Below are positions 45,191 through 53,125 of a DNA stretch of 64,000 nt, piece by piece. A program made the position numbers and the translations under genes. A model generated the notes under the pieces. The model was given only the letters and a program-made list of their open reading frames with translations, ran no database searches and was not told the DNA's origin. Where the stretch lies: NCBI GenBank assembly GCA_905205195.1, contig CAJLCS010000001.1, positions 14,080-78,079 on the forward strand. Direction: 5' to 3'. The DNA is from an uncultured Eubacteriales bacterium. Its GTDB lineage: Bacteria; Bacillota; Clostridia; Oscillospirales; Oscillospiraceae. Positions within the stretch are counted from its first letter, which is position 1. Each line of letters starts with the position of its first letter.

Positions 45191-45894
45191 AAAAATCGAC
45201 CGTTTTCTCTCTTCTGACGATTTTCCTTCTGATTCCGGCCACGCTGTATCTGGGTTCCCGGCTGCCGGGCCGGTGGTATTATCTGACCAGTACGCTGATC
45301 GTCATCGAAATTCTGATTCCCTTCCTGCTGGCCTTTGAGCGGCGCAGACCCCAGGCCCGGGAGCTGGTGGTGATTGCGGTGCTGTGCGCGCTGGCGGTAG
45401 CTTCCCGGGCGGCGTTTGCATGGGTGCCCCATTTCAAGCCCATTACCGCGGTGATTATGCTCTCCGGCATGGCGCTGGGGGCGGAAACGGGCTTTCTGGT
45501 GGGGGCCGTCAGCGCTTTCGCCAGCGGCTTCCTGTTCGGGCAGGGGCCGTGGACGCCCTGGCAGATGATGGCCTTCGGCATCGGCGGCTATGTGGCCGGG
45601 GTGGTGCAGGCAAAGGGCCTGCTGCCCCGCAAGCCGCTGGCCATGGCCTTTTTCGGCTTTTTCATGATTGTGCTGGTGGTGGGGCCGCTGTTGGACTGCT
45701 GCACCGTGTTCACCACGCTGACAACGCTGACGCCGAAGGCGGTGCTGGCGGTGTTCGGCTCCGGCGTACCGGTGAATCTGATCCACGGCGCCTGCGCCTT
45801 TCTGACCATGCTGCTGTGCGGCAGGCCGCTGCTGGAAAAGCTGGACCGGATCAAGGAAAAGTACGGCTTTCAGGAGGACGACCATGGGCTTTGA
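45187..45894 (+). CDS. ECF transporter S component, probable corrinoid-binding subunit
   Basis: A 235-aa integral membrane protein with about seven or eight helices. An extra N-terminal helical pair (residues 1-50) precedes the S-component core with the signature region FKPITAVIMLSGMALGAETGFLVGAVSAFASGF-like text (only key parts given: LSGMALGAETGFLVG, GQGPWTPWQMMAFGIGGYVAG). The TTG start overlaps the ATPase stop (TTGA) and has GAGGAGG 7 nt upstream. Position between the DUF4430 lipoprotein, transporter subunits and cobTUS suggests it carries cobalamin, cobinamide or alpha-ribazole; sequence alone does not settle which. Confidence 0.85.
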   Translation: MKKSTVFSLLTIFLLIPATLYLGSRLPGRWYYLTSTLIVIEILIPFLLAFERRRPQARELVVIAVLCALAVASRAAFAWVPHFKPITAVIMLSGMALGAETGFLVGAVSAFASGFLFGQGPWTPWQMMAFGIGGYVAGVVQAKGLLPRKPLAMAFFGFFMIVLVVGPLLDCCTVFTTLTTLTPKAVLAVFGSGVPVNLIHGACAFLTMLLCGRPLLEKLDRIKEKYGFQEDDHGL

Positions 45895-46765
45895 ACGCTG
45901 CCACCCGGCGGTGAAGCTGCTGTTTTTCACGGCGGTGCTGGCGCTGACCCTTGTTTGCCGCCACTGGGTGTATCTGCTTTTGTCGCTGGGGGCCTCCTTC
46001 TGGTACGGCCTGCGGCTTCACGGCAGGCGGGCGGCGGTTTTCGGCGGCGTGCTGCTGATGCTGGCGGCGCTGTACGGCGTTTTTTACGGGAGCTACCATC
46101 ATTTCGGCGAGACGGTGCTGTGGACAAACGGCATCGGCAACCCCGTGACGCTGGAAGCGCTGCAAAAGGGCTGGGCCGTGGGGCTGTCGCTAGCGGCAGC
46201 GCTCCAATGGGGCAGCTGCCTGCTGGCACTGGTCACGTCGGATCAGGTGATTTACCTGATCGGCCGGCTCTGGCCCGGCGGCGCCATGGCGCTGGCGGCG
46301 CTGCTGCGGCTGATTCCACGGACGAAAGCGCAGGCAAGGAAAATCCGCGTGGCCCGGCAGGGCATTGGCTGGGGGCCGGGGCAGGGCAATCTCCTGCGCC
46401 GGGTACGCAGCGGCGCGGCCCTCTGCTCCATGGTGGTGACGTGGATCATTGACGCGCTGGCGGCGGTTTCGGTCTCCGCCGGGAACCGGGGCGGCGGCCT
46501 TGCCCATCGGACGGCCTTTGCCCTTTATAGGATGGACACCCGGGACCGGATGTTTCTGGCATCGCTGGCCGCCTGCCTGACGGCGGCGCTGACCGGCGCG
46601 GCGCTGGACCAGATGTGGGTCCAGTTTGACCCGCGGCTGGCCATGCACCCCATGACCGGCGGGGCGATCTTTTTTGCGGCGGCGTTTGGACTGTTCTGTC
46701 TGCTGCCGCCGCTGCTGGACGGCTATACGGACCTGCGATTCAGGCGGGCAAGGAGGCACTTATGA
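45884..46765 (+). CDS. ECF transporter T component, second, divergent copy
   Basis: A 293-aa membrane protein paralogous to the first EcfT: both begin with a C-H-P-A-V-(N/K)-F/L-L-F-F motif near the N-terminus. The first coupling helix remains (RLIPRTKAQARKIRVARQGIG), but the Arg-Gly motif of the second helix reads SVSAGNRGGGLAHR instead of SMRSRGYG. It overlaps the S gene by 11 bp and the next gene by 4 bp. Two T components around one double ATPase and one S component is unusual; it may pair with the S protein differently or be a regulatory or degenerate copy. Confidence 0.85.
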   Translation: MGFERCHPAVKLLFFTAVLALTLVCRHWVYLLLSLGASFWYGLRLHGRRAAVFGGVLLMLAALYGVFYGSYHHFGETVLWTNGIGNPVTLEALQKGWAVGLSLAAALQWGSCLLALVTSDQVIYLIGRLWPGGAMALAALLRLIPRTKAQARKIRVARQGIGWGPGQGNLLRRVRSGAALCSMVVTWIIDALAAVSVSAGNRGGGLAHRTAFALYRMDTRDRMFLASLAACLTAALTGAALDQMWVQFDPRLAMHPMTGGAIFFAAAFGLFCLLPPLLDGYTDLRFRRARRHL

Positions 46766-47520
46766 AACGGGAACGGATTTACCTGTCCACCATTGCGGCG
46801 GACGCGCCGGAGGTAGCCCGGCAGTACGGCTTCGGGCTGGAAATTGCGGATTACTGCACCGCCTATAACATGGACGACAACCTCAGACAGACGGCCACGG
46901 CGGTCCGCACCGCCGTGGCGGGCATTTCCCGCCGGACCCTTCATGCCCCCTTCAGCGAGCTGTTTCCCTGCGCGGTGGATCCCAGGATCCGACAGGTGGC
47001 GGCGGACCGGTACCATCAGGCGCTGGCGCTGGCGGCGGGCTACGGCGCGGAGCGGGTGGTGATTCACGGGGGCTACAACGAGCATCTGTATTTCCCCTGC
47101 TGGTACCGGGACGAATCGGTGAAATTCTGGTCTTCCTTTGCCGACACGGTGCCCGACGGCATGGTGATCTGCCTGGAAAACGTGCTGGAGGACCGGCCGG
47201 AGATGATTCCGGAGATTCTGGCGGCGGTGAACCGGGAAAATCTGGCCATGTGTCTGGACATCGGCCATGCCCAGGCCTACAGCCGGGTACCGGCCATGGA
47301 ATGGCTGGAGCGGTGCGCGCCGTATCTGCGGCATTTCCACATTCACAATAACGACGGCACCCGGGACAGCCACAACGCGCCGGAGGACGGGGTGATCCCC
47401 GTGGCGGCGCTGCTGCGGCGGGCGGAGACGCTTTGCCCCGACGCCACCTTTACATTGGAAGTTTTGGAGGCCCGGCCCGCGGCCCAATGGCTGGAGCGGG
47501 AAGGCCTTTTGGAGGATTAA
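46762..47520 (+). CDS. Sugar phosphate isomerase/epimerase-like TIM-barrel protein in the corrinoid operon
   Basis: A 252-aa xylose-isomerase-like (AP endonuclease 2 fold) TIM barrel. Metal-site type residues are seen in HAPFSEL, VVIHGGYNEH, ICLENVLEDRPE, LDIGHAQAYS, HFHIHNNDGTRDSH and FTLEVLEA, so the usual Glu-Asp-His-Glu site appears complete. It overlaps EcfT-2 by 4 bp and precedes cobT directly, which argues for a part in corrinoid or lower-ligand metabolism. No such activity is established for the fold in this context that I can name. Confidence 0.85.
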   Translation: MKRERIYLSTIAADAPEVARQYGFGLEIADYCTAYNMDDNLRQTATAVRTAVAGISRRTLHAPFSELFPCAVDPRIRQVAADRYHQALALAAGYGAERVVIHGGYNEHLYFPCWYRDESVKFWSSFADTVPDGMVICLENVLEDRPEMIPEILAAVNRENLAMCLDIGHAQAYSRVPAMEWLERCAPYLRHFHIHNNDGTRDSHNAPEDGVIPVAALLRRAETLCPDATFTLEVLEARPAAQWLEREGLLED

Positions 47521-47524
47521 ATTG

Positions 47525-48613
47525 ATGACGATTACGCAGTTGCTGTCCCGGATCCGTCCGCTGGACGAGGAGGCCATGGACCGTGCCCGCAAACGGCAGG
47601 CGGAGCTTGCCAAGCCCCCCGGCAGTCTGGGGCGGCTGGAGGACCTTTCGGTCCGGCTGGCCGGTATCACCGGGCAGGTGTGCAGCCGCACCGACCGGAA
47701 GGAGCTGCTGGTTTTTGCGGCGGACAACGGCGTGGTGGCGGAGGGCGTGTCCAGCGCGCCCCAGTCCGTCACCGCCAGCCAGACGGTGAACCTGACCCGG
47801 GGAAAAACCGGCGCGGCGGTGCTGTGCCGCCGGTTCGGCGTGAAGCTGACGGTGTGCGACGTGGGCGTCAATGCCGATCTGCACTGCCCGGCGGTGCTGG
47901 ACCGGAAAATTGTCTACGGCACCCGGAATCTGGCGGTGGAACCGGCCATGACCCGGGCGGAGACGGAAAAAGCCATCCTGACCGGCGCGGAACTGGCCAT
48001 GGCCGCCGACGCCCAGGTGCTGGGCATCGGCGAAATGGGCATCGGCAATACCACTACCTCGTCGGCGGTGCTGGCATCGCTGCTGGGGGTGCCGGTGGAA
48101 ACCGTCACCGGCCGGGGCGGCGGCGTGACCGACGAGAGCTTCCGGCGGAAAAAGGACGTGATCCGCGCCGCGCTGGCGCTGCACCGGCCGGACCCGGCCG
48201 ATCCGGTGGACGTGCTGTCCAAGGTCGGCGGGCTGGATCTGGCCGCCATGTGCGGCGGCTTTCTCGGCAGCGCCGCGGCCCGAAGGCCGGTGGTGATTGA
48301 CGGCTTTATCTCGGCGGTGGCGGCGCTGTGCGCCGTCCGGCTGTGTCCGGCGGCGGGGGGCTATCTGATTCCAAGCCATGCGTCCTTTGAAATCGGCTAT
48401 CGCCTTGCCATGGAAGCGCTGGAGCTGGAACCCATGCTGCTGCTGGGAATGCGGCTGGGGGAGGGCAGCGGTTGCCCGCTGGCCATGATGGTGCTGGACG
48501 GGGCCTGTGCCGTGATGAACGACATGGCGGATTTTTCCCAGGCCGGCATCAACGACGACTATCTGGACGAGATCCGGCAGGGCGACCGGTTTACGGTGGA
48601 GGAAGCGACATGA
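47525..48613 (+). CDS. cobT: Nicotinate-nucleotide--dimethylbenzimidazole phosphoribosyltransferase
   Basis: A 362-aa CobT that makes alpha-ribazole phosphate (or another alpha-nucleotide) for the cobamide lower ligand. Landmarks are PPGSLGRLEDLSVRLAG, FAADNGVVAEGVSSAPQSVT, GIGEMGIGNTTTSSAV and the catalytic Glu313 in MRLGEGSGCPLAMM. Length is normal. The ATG at 47525 lies 9 nt after GGAGG; a TTG one codon earlier is possible. cobU overlaps its stop by 4 bp. Confidence 0.96.
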   Translation: MTITQLLSRIRPLDEEAMDRARKRQAELAKPPGSLGRLEDLSVRLAGITGQVCSRTDRKELLVFAADNGVVAEGVSSAPQSVTASQTVNLTRGKTGAAVLCRRFGVKLTVCDVGVNADLHCPAVLDRKIVYGTRNLAVEPAMTRAETEKAILTGAELAMAADAQVLGIGEMGIGNTTTSSAVLASLLGVPVETVTGRGGGVTDESFRRKKDVIRAALALHRPDPADPVDVLSKVGGLDLAAMCGGFLGSAAARRPVVIDGFISAVAALCAVRLCPAAGGYLIPSHASFEIGYRLAMEALELEPMLLLGMRLGEGSGCPLAMMVLDGACAVMNDMADFSQAGINDDYLDEIRQGDRFTVEEAT

Positions 48614-49155
48614 CGATTCTGCTTTCCGGCGGCGCCAAGAACGGCAAGTCCGATCTGGCCCAGGAGCTGGCCCTGCGTCTGGCGGACGGCGGCGCCCATT
48701 ACTATCTGGCCACCATGATCCCCTGCGACGGGGAGGACAACCGGAGGATTGCCCGGCACCGGGAAAACCGGGCGGGCATGGGCTTTGAGACGGTGGAGCG
48801 GGGCCGGGACCTCTGCGGCTGCCTGACGGCGGAAAACCGGAAGGGCGTGTTCCTTGTGGACAGCGTGACGGCACTGCTGCTCAACGAACTGTTCCCGGAT
48901 CCCACCTCCGGCGAGCTGGACGAAAATGCGGCGGACCGCTGCATCCGGGACCTGACGGCCTTTGCCGGGCAGGTCCGGGGAGTGGTGTTCGTCAGCGATG
49001 CCATCGGTGCGGACGCCGACGGCTACGACCCGGTGACGGAAATCTACCGCCGGAGCCTGGCCCGGGTGGAGCGGGTGCTGGCGGCGGTCTGTGATACGGT
49101 GACGGAGCTGTCCGTGGGGATTCCCGTGATTTACAAAGGAGAGATGCCGCGATGA
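48610..49155 (+). CDS. cobU: Adenosylcobinamide kinase / guanylyltransferase
   Basis: A 181-aa CobU that phosphorylates adenosylcobinamide and activates it with GTP. P-loop: LLSGGAKNGKSD. The guanylylated His region is RIARHRENRAGMGFETVE. Later landmarks are FLVDSVTALLLNELF and FVSDAIGADADGYDPVTE, ending SVGIPVIYKGE. Overlaps with cobT and cobS are both ATGA, so translation is coupled through the nucleotide-loop pathway. Confidence 0.92.
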   Translation: MTILLSGGAKNGKSDLAQELALRLADGGAHYYLATMIPCDGEDNRRIARHRENRAGMGFETVERGRDLCGCLTAENRKGVFLVDSVTALLLNELFPDPTSGELDENAADRCIRDLTAFAGQVRGVVFVSDAIGADADGYDPVTEIYRRSLARVERVLAAVCDTVTELSVGIPVIYKGEMPR

Positions 49156-49898
49156 AACGATATCTGCACGCGCTGGCCATGGCCCAGTCCATGTTCTGCG
49201 CCATTCCCAGCCCCTTCCGGGTCTGGGACGAGGAAGCCCGGCCGAAAATGCTGCTGTTTCTGCCGGGGATCGGGCTGGAAATCGGCCTGCTGTGGGCAGT
49301 TCTGGGGTGGCTGTGCGCCCTGATCCAGCTGCCCGCGCTGCTGGCGGGGGTGGCGCTGTGCGCGTTTCCCTATGTAGTGACGGGCTTTCTGCATCTGGAC
49401 GGGTTTCTGGATGTGGTGGACGCGGTCCGGTCCTGGCGGAATCTGGACCGGCGGCGGGAAATTCTGAAGGATTCCCATGTGGGGTCCTTTGCGGTGGTGG
49501 GCTGCGTGTTGCTGCTGCTGACCGGCTTTGCAGCCTGCGCGACGGGCATCGGCGATCTGCGGATTCTGGTGCTGATCCCGGCGGCCACCCGGTGCTGCGC
49601 CGCCATGGCGGTGATGGGCCTGAAGCCCATGCAGGTCAGCGAGTACGCCGTGCAGCATTTTGAGAAAAAACAGATTCTGATTCCGGCGGCGGTGCTGGCC
49701 GTCCTGGTGGCGGCGGGCTTTCTGGTCACCGGCCGGTACGGCTGGTGCCCGGTGGCGGCGGCGGCGGGCTACGGCCTGGCGCTGCGCCGGGGCTATCGGT
49801 CGCTGGAAGGCATGAACGGGGACATTTCCGGCTATGCGCTGACCGTCGGCGAAGTGTGCGGCGTGGTGGTGGCAGCCTGTTTGGGAGGAATGACATGA
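49152..49898 (+). CDS. cobS: Adenosylcobinamide-GDP ribazoletransferase (cobalamin synthase)
   Basis: A 248-aa integral membrane enzyme that joins adenosylcobinamide-GDP to alpha-ribazole (phosphate). Signature: GFLHLDGFLDVVDAV with metal-binding Asp residues, and REILKDSHVGSFAVVG. N-terminal FCAIPSPF matches the family start. Several hydrophobic helices follow. The stop overlaps the next start (ATGA). Confidence 0.95.
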   Translation: MKRYLHALAMAQSMFCAIPSPFRVWDEEARPKMLLFLPGIGLEIGLLWAVLGWLCALIQLPALLAGVALCAFPYVVTGFLHLDGFLDVVDAVRSWRNLDRRREILKDSHVGSFAVVGCVLLLLTGFAACATGIGDLRILVLIPAATRCCAAMAVMGLKPMQVSEYAVQHFEKKQILIPAAVLAVLVAAGFLVTGRYGWCPVAAAAGYGLALRRGYRSLEGMNGDISGYALTVGEVCGVVVAACLGGMT

Positions 49899-50269
49899 TT
49901 CTGATTTTTGGCGGCGCGTATCAGGGCAAGCTGACCTTTGCCCAAAAAACCTTCGGCCTGACGGCGGAGGACGTCTACACCTGCGGCGGCGGAGAGATTG
50001 ACTTTTCCTTCCGGTGCATCCGGTCGCTGGAGCAGTTCACCTGGGCCTGCGTCCACGAAAACCGGGATCCCGTTGCCTATTTTCAGGCCCACCGGGACCT
50101 GTGGCAGCAGAGCATTCTGCTTTGCCGGGACCTGTCCTGCGGTGTGGTGCCCATGGGGGCGGACCGCCGGGCCTGGCGGCAGGAGACGGGACGGCTGCTG
50201 CAATATCTGGCTGGGGAGGCCGGGCAGGTCAGCCGGATTTTCTGCGGATTGGAGATGCGGTTGAAATGA
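49895..50269 (+). CDS. Short CobU-like protein (second adenosylcobinamide kinase-like P-loop protein)
   Basis: A 124-aa P-loop protein. ILIFGGAYQGKLTFAQ is the CobU Walker A with Leu where Ser/Thr normally follows the Lys. The C-terminus GVVPMGADRRAWRQETGRLL and RIFCGLEMRLK matches the end of CobU proteins, but the middle with the guanylylated His is shortened. It overlaps cobS and the phosphatase gene by 4 bp each. It could bind nucleotide or partner CobU; a full double activity is unlikely. Confidence 0.75.
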   Translation: MILIFGGAYQGKLTFAQKTFGLTAEDVYTCGGGEIDFSFRCIRSLEQFTWACVHENRDPVAYFQAHRDLWQQSILLCRDLSCGVVPMGADRRAWRQETGRLLQYLAGEAGQVSRIFCGLEMRLK

Positions 50270-50856
50270 GCTGGATTTATCTGATCCGCCACGGCGTCAC
50301 GGCGGCAAACGAACGGCATCTTTACTGCGGCAGCACCGATCTGCCCCTGTCCCCGGCGGGGCAGACGACGCTGGAGGGCGCCCGGATTCCGCTGCCCGGC
50401 CCCTGCCGCTTTGCGACCAGCGGAATGCGCCGTACGGCCCAGACGTTGGCGCTGCTGTTCGGCGACGTGCCCTTCCGGGTGGATCCCCGGCTGCGGGAAA
50501 TGGACTTCGGCGCCTTTGAGGGGAAAAGCTACGACCAGCTCCGGGACCGGCCGGATTATCAGGCCTGGATTTCCGGCGACAACGAGCAGAATCCCACCCC
50601 CGGCGGCGAAAGCGGCGCGGAAATGACGGCCCGGGTGCTGGCGGCGTTGGAAGATTACCGCAATTCCGGGGAAAACTGGGTGCTGGTGACCCACGGCGGC
50701 CCCATTGCGGCCATCATGGCGGCGCTTTTCCCGGAGGAGGGAAAAAACCGCTATCAGTGGCAGCCCGCCCCCGGCGGCGGCTACCGGTTGGAGGGCGATA
50801 CCTATCAGGCGGTATCACCGGAGAAAGGAACGGACAATGAACGGATTAACCATTGA
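50266..50856 (+). CDS. cobC: Histidine phosphatase, probable alpha-ribazole phosphatase
   Basis: A 196-aa phosphoglycerate-mutase-like phosphatase. The phospho-His lies in YLIRHGVTAANERHLYCGST, the second His in LVTHGGPIAAIM and the acid in LREMDFGAFEGKSYDQL. In a cobTUS operon this is CobC, which removes the phosphate of alpha-ribazole 5'-phosphate or adenosylcobalamin 5'-phosphate. The assignment among broad-specificity family members rests on context. Confidence 0.85.
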   Translation: MSWIYLIRHGVTAANERHLYCGSTDLPLSPAGQTTLEGARIPLPGPCRFATSGMRRTAQTLALLFGDVPFRVDPRLREMDFGAFEGKSYDQLRDRPDYQAWISGDNEQNPTPGGESGAEMTARVLAALEDYRNSGENWVLVTHGGPIAAIMAALFPEEGKNRYQWQPAPGGGYRLEGDTYQAVSPEKGTDNERINH

Positions 50857-51292
50857 GAAAACACCGGCCCAGGCACCGGAAACCCAGGCGTGGCTGCTCC
50901 GCTTTTCGGCGGATTGGGCAGGGGAGAACAGCTGCTTCGGCTATCGGGCCAACACGGAAGCGGATCTGGAAGGGGAAACGGCTTATCTGGCCCGGCTGGA
51001 CGGCACGCCGGTGGGGTACCTGTTCGGCCACATGACCCGGCAGAGTCAGAACACGGTGGCTGTTCCGGGGGACGCGGCCTGCTTTGAGGTGGAGGAGCTG
51101 TATGTGACGCCAACCTGCCGCAGCAAGGGCATCGGCGGCGCGCTGATGCGCCGGCTGGAGGAAGATCTGCGGGGCGCGGCGGACTACCTGACGCTGTCCA
51201 CCGCCACGAAGAACTGGCGCAGCATCTTCCACTTTTACATCGAGGAGCTGGACATGACCTTCTGGAACGCCCGGCTGTTCAAAAAGCTGTAA
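50837..51292 (+). CDS. GNAT family N-acetyltransferase
   Basis: A 151-aa acetyltransferase with the GNAT core: CFEVEELYVTPTCRSKGIGG holds beta4 and the acetyl-CoA-binding R-x-x-G-I-G loop, followed by ALMRRLEEDL. Substrate unknown. It overlaps cobC by 20 bp and closes the operon; a perfect 11-bp hairpin (51298-51325) without T tract follows. Confidence 0.88.
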   Translation: MNGLTIEKTPAQAPETQAWLLRFSADWAGENSCFGYRANTEADLEGETAYLARLDGTPVGYLFGHMTRQSQNTVAVPGDAACFEVEELYVTPTCRSKGIGGALMRRLEEDLRGAADYLTLSTATKNWRSIFHFYIEELDMTFWNARLFKKL

Positions 51293-51447
51293 AAAATCGG
51301 CCGTCTCCGCTTTGGGAGACGGCCGGTTCGGCATTTTGCCTGAATTTCAGACGGTATTTTTGGTGATCTTTCCGGCTGCCCGACTCTTGCGGCGGCGGGG
51401 AAAACGTGATACCATAGGAGAAATTTCAGGAAAGGCGTGTGACATCC

Positions 51448-52230
51448 ATGCGTTATCAGCTTGACCATGATTTGCATCTGCATTCGCAGCTCTCCCTGTG
51501 CAGCGACGACCCGGCCCAGACGCCGGAGGCCCTGCTGCGCTACGCCCAGAAAAACGGCCTGTCCACCATCTGCCTGACGGACCACTACTGGGACGCGGCG
51601 GTACCGGGGGCGGAACATTTCGAATTTTACCGGCGGCAGGATTTTGACCATGTGGCCCAGAGCAAGCCGCTGCCCCAGGCGGAGGGGGTCCGGTTCCTGT
51701 TCGGCTGCGAGACGGATCTGGACCAGTACGGCACGCTGGGCATTCCCCCGGCGCGGTTTGACGATTTCGACTTCATCATCATTCCCACCACCCACCTGCA
51801 CATGGGCGGCTTTACCCTCCGGGGCGACGAGACCACGGAGGAGCGGGCGGCGCTGTGGTGCAGCCGGTTGGATCGGGTGCTGGCCATGGATCTGCCCTTT
51901 GAGAAAATCGGTATTGCCCACCTGACCTGCACGATGCAGTCCAAGGAGCTGAATGCCATTCCGGACGAGGCCTACCGGGCGCGGTTTGACAAGGCGGCGG
52001 CGCTGGGCGTGGGCATTGAGCTGAATTTCGACGCGCTGTCCCAGACGCCGGAGCAGCTGGAGCAGGAGCTGCGGCCCTTCCGGATCGCCAAGGCGGCGGG
52101 CTGCCGGTTCTATTTCGGCAGCGACAGCCACCACCCGGCGAGTCTTCTCCATGCGATGGAAAACTTCCGGACCATTGCGGACGCCCTGGATCTGGACGAG
52201 TCGGAAAAATTCCGGATTGCTCAAAACTGA
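51448..52230 (+). CDS. PHP domain phosphoesterase (HisJ-like)
   Basis: A 260-aa metal-dependent phosphoesterase. Metal ligands appear in order: HDLHLHSQLSLCS, CLTDHYWD, FGCETDLDQYG, PTTHLHMG, IGIAHLT and FGSDSHHP. This pattern fits histidinol-phosphatase-like PHP proteins, but no his gene is near, so the substrate is open. ATG 51448 is used; a GTG nine bases earlier is close to the AGGAAAGG site and remains possible. Confidence 0.88.
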   Translation: MRYQLDHDLHLHSQLSLCSDDPAQTPEALLRYAQKNGLSTICLTDHYWDAAVPGAEHFEFYRRQDFDHVAQSKPLPQAEGVRFLFGCETDLDQYGTLGIPPARFDDFDFIIIPTTHLHMGGFTLRGDETTEERAALWCSRLDRVLAMDLPFEKIGIAHLTCTMQSKELNAIPDEAYRARFDKAAALGVGIELNFDALSQTPEQLEQELRPFRIAKAAGCRFYFGSDSHHPASLLHAMENFRTIADALDLDESEKFRIAQN

Positions 52231-52237
52231 AAAAAGG

Positions 52238-52267
52238 CCGGTTGTGCGGATTGCACAGCCGGTTTTT
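52238..52267. terminator. Bidirectional terminator between PHP gene and endolysin
   Basis: CCGGTTGTGC (52238-52247) pairs with GCACAGCCGG (one T-G pair) and has T tracts on both strands. Confidence 0.88.
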
Positions 52268-52269
52268 CG

Positions 52270-53121
52270 TCAGTTCAGTAGTTTTGCCCAGGTTTTCGGG
52301 CCGCAGATGCCGTCGGCATCCAGACCGTTGTCCTGCTGGAACTTCCGGATGGCCTTGACGGTGGCGTCGCCGCAAATGCCATCGGTGCCGTACCAGCCGA
52401 TGTCGTAGCCCCGGTCCTTCAGGGCGGCCTGAAGGGTCCGGACGGCATTGCCGCTGGTGTACAGGCGAATCATGATCGTTTCTACCATAATGATTTCCCC
52501 CTCCCTCTGTGTCGGGGCGGGCTTTGCCCCACCCCAGTCGTCCCGGTAGCACCGGTTGCCGTCCACGTCGCCGTCGATGCCGTCTACCCGGCCCCGGCCG
52601 GTGTACTGCCACAGGTCATACCGCTTTTCGTACTCGCATTCGGTGTGGTACTGGGCCACCCAGCGGGGCTTGGCGTCGTACCAGACATCGGTGAGCAGCG
52701 TTTCCCACCAGTGCAGGTTGGCGTAGAAACCCACCGAATAGCTCGCCGCCTCCACCTTGGCGGCGAACCGTTTGGCCCCTTCCAGAATCCGGGCCGGGCC
52801 GAGGGCGGCCACCCGCTCCTCCTCCAGGTCCCAGAAAACGGGCAGCGCCGGATGCAGCCCCTCCAGCAGCCGCAGGACGTGGGCGGCCTCCAAATCGACT
52901 TTTTCCGCCGTGTCGGCGTAGCTGTAGAGGTACACGCCGAAGGGAATCCCCAGCCGGGCGCATTCGGCGGCGTTCCGCCGGAAGCAGGCGTCGTCCTGAT
53001 CGGCCCGGTCCATGCCGTAGCCGCATTTCAGAATGGCGTACCGGACCCCGGCGGCCCGGACCTTTTCCCAGTTGACGGTGCCCTGGTAGTCGGACACGTC
53101 GATGCCGAACCTTCCTTCCAT
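52270..53121 (-). CDS. GH25 lysozyme (endolysin) with peptidoglycan-binding domain
   Basis: A 283-aa muramidase without signal peptide. The GH25 barrel spans ~1-200: FGIDVSDYQGTVNWEKVRAA at the start and catalytic-face acidic residues in PVFWDLEEE. ILKCGYGMDRADQDDACF and LWQYTGRGRVDGIDGDVD are family marks. Residues ~215-283 are a type 1 peptidoglycan-binding domain (LQAALKDRGYDIGWYGTDG, IRKFQQDNGLDADGICGP). It starts 4 bp after a holin-like gene, which marks the pair as a phage-type lysis cassette. Confidence 0.92.
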   Translation of the reverse strand: MEGRFGIDVSDYQGTVNWEKVRAAGVRYAILKCGYGMDRADQDDACFRRNAAECARLGIPFGVYLYSYADTAEKVDLEAAHVLRLLEGLHPALPVFWDLEEERVAALGPARILEGAKRFAAKVEAASYSVGFYANLHWWETLLTDVWYDAKPRWVAQYHTECEYEKRYDLWQYTGRGRVDGIDGDVDGNRCYRDDWGGAKPAPTQREGEIIMVETIMIRLYTSGNAVRTLQAALKDRGYDIGWYGTDGICGDATVKAIRKFQQDNGLDADGICGPKTWAKLLN

Positions 53122-53125
53122 GGGC

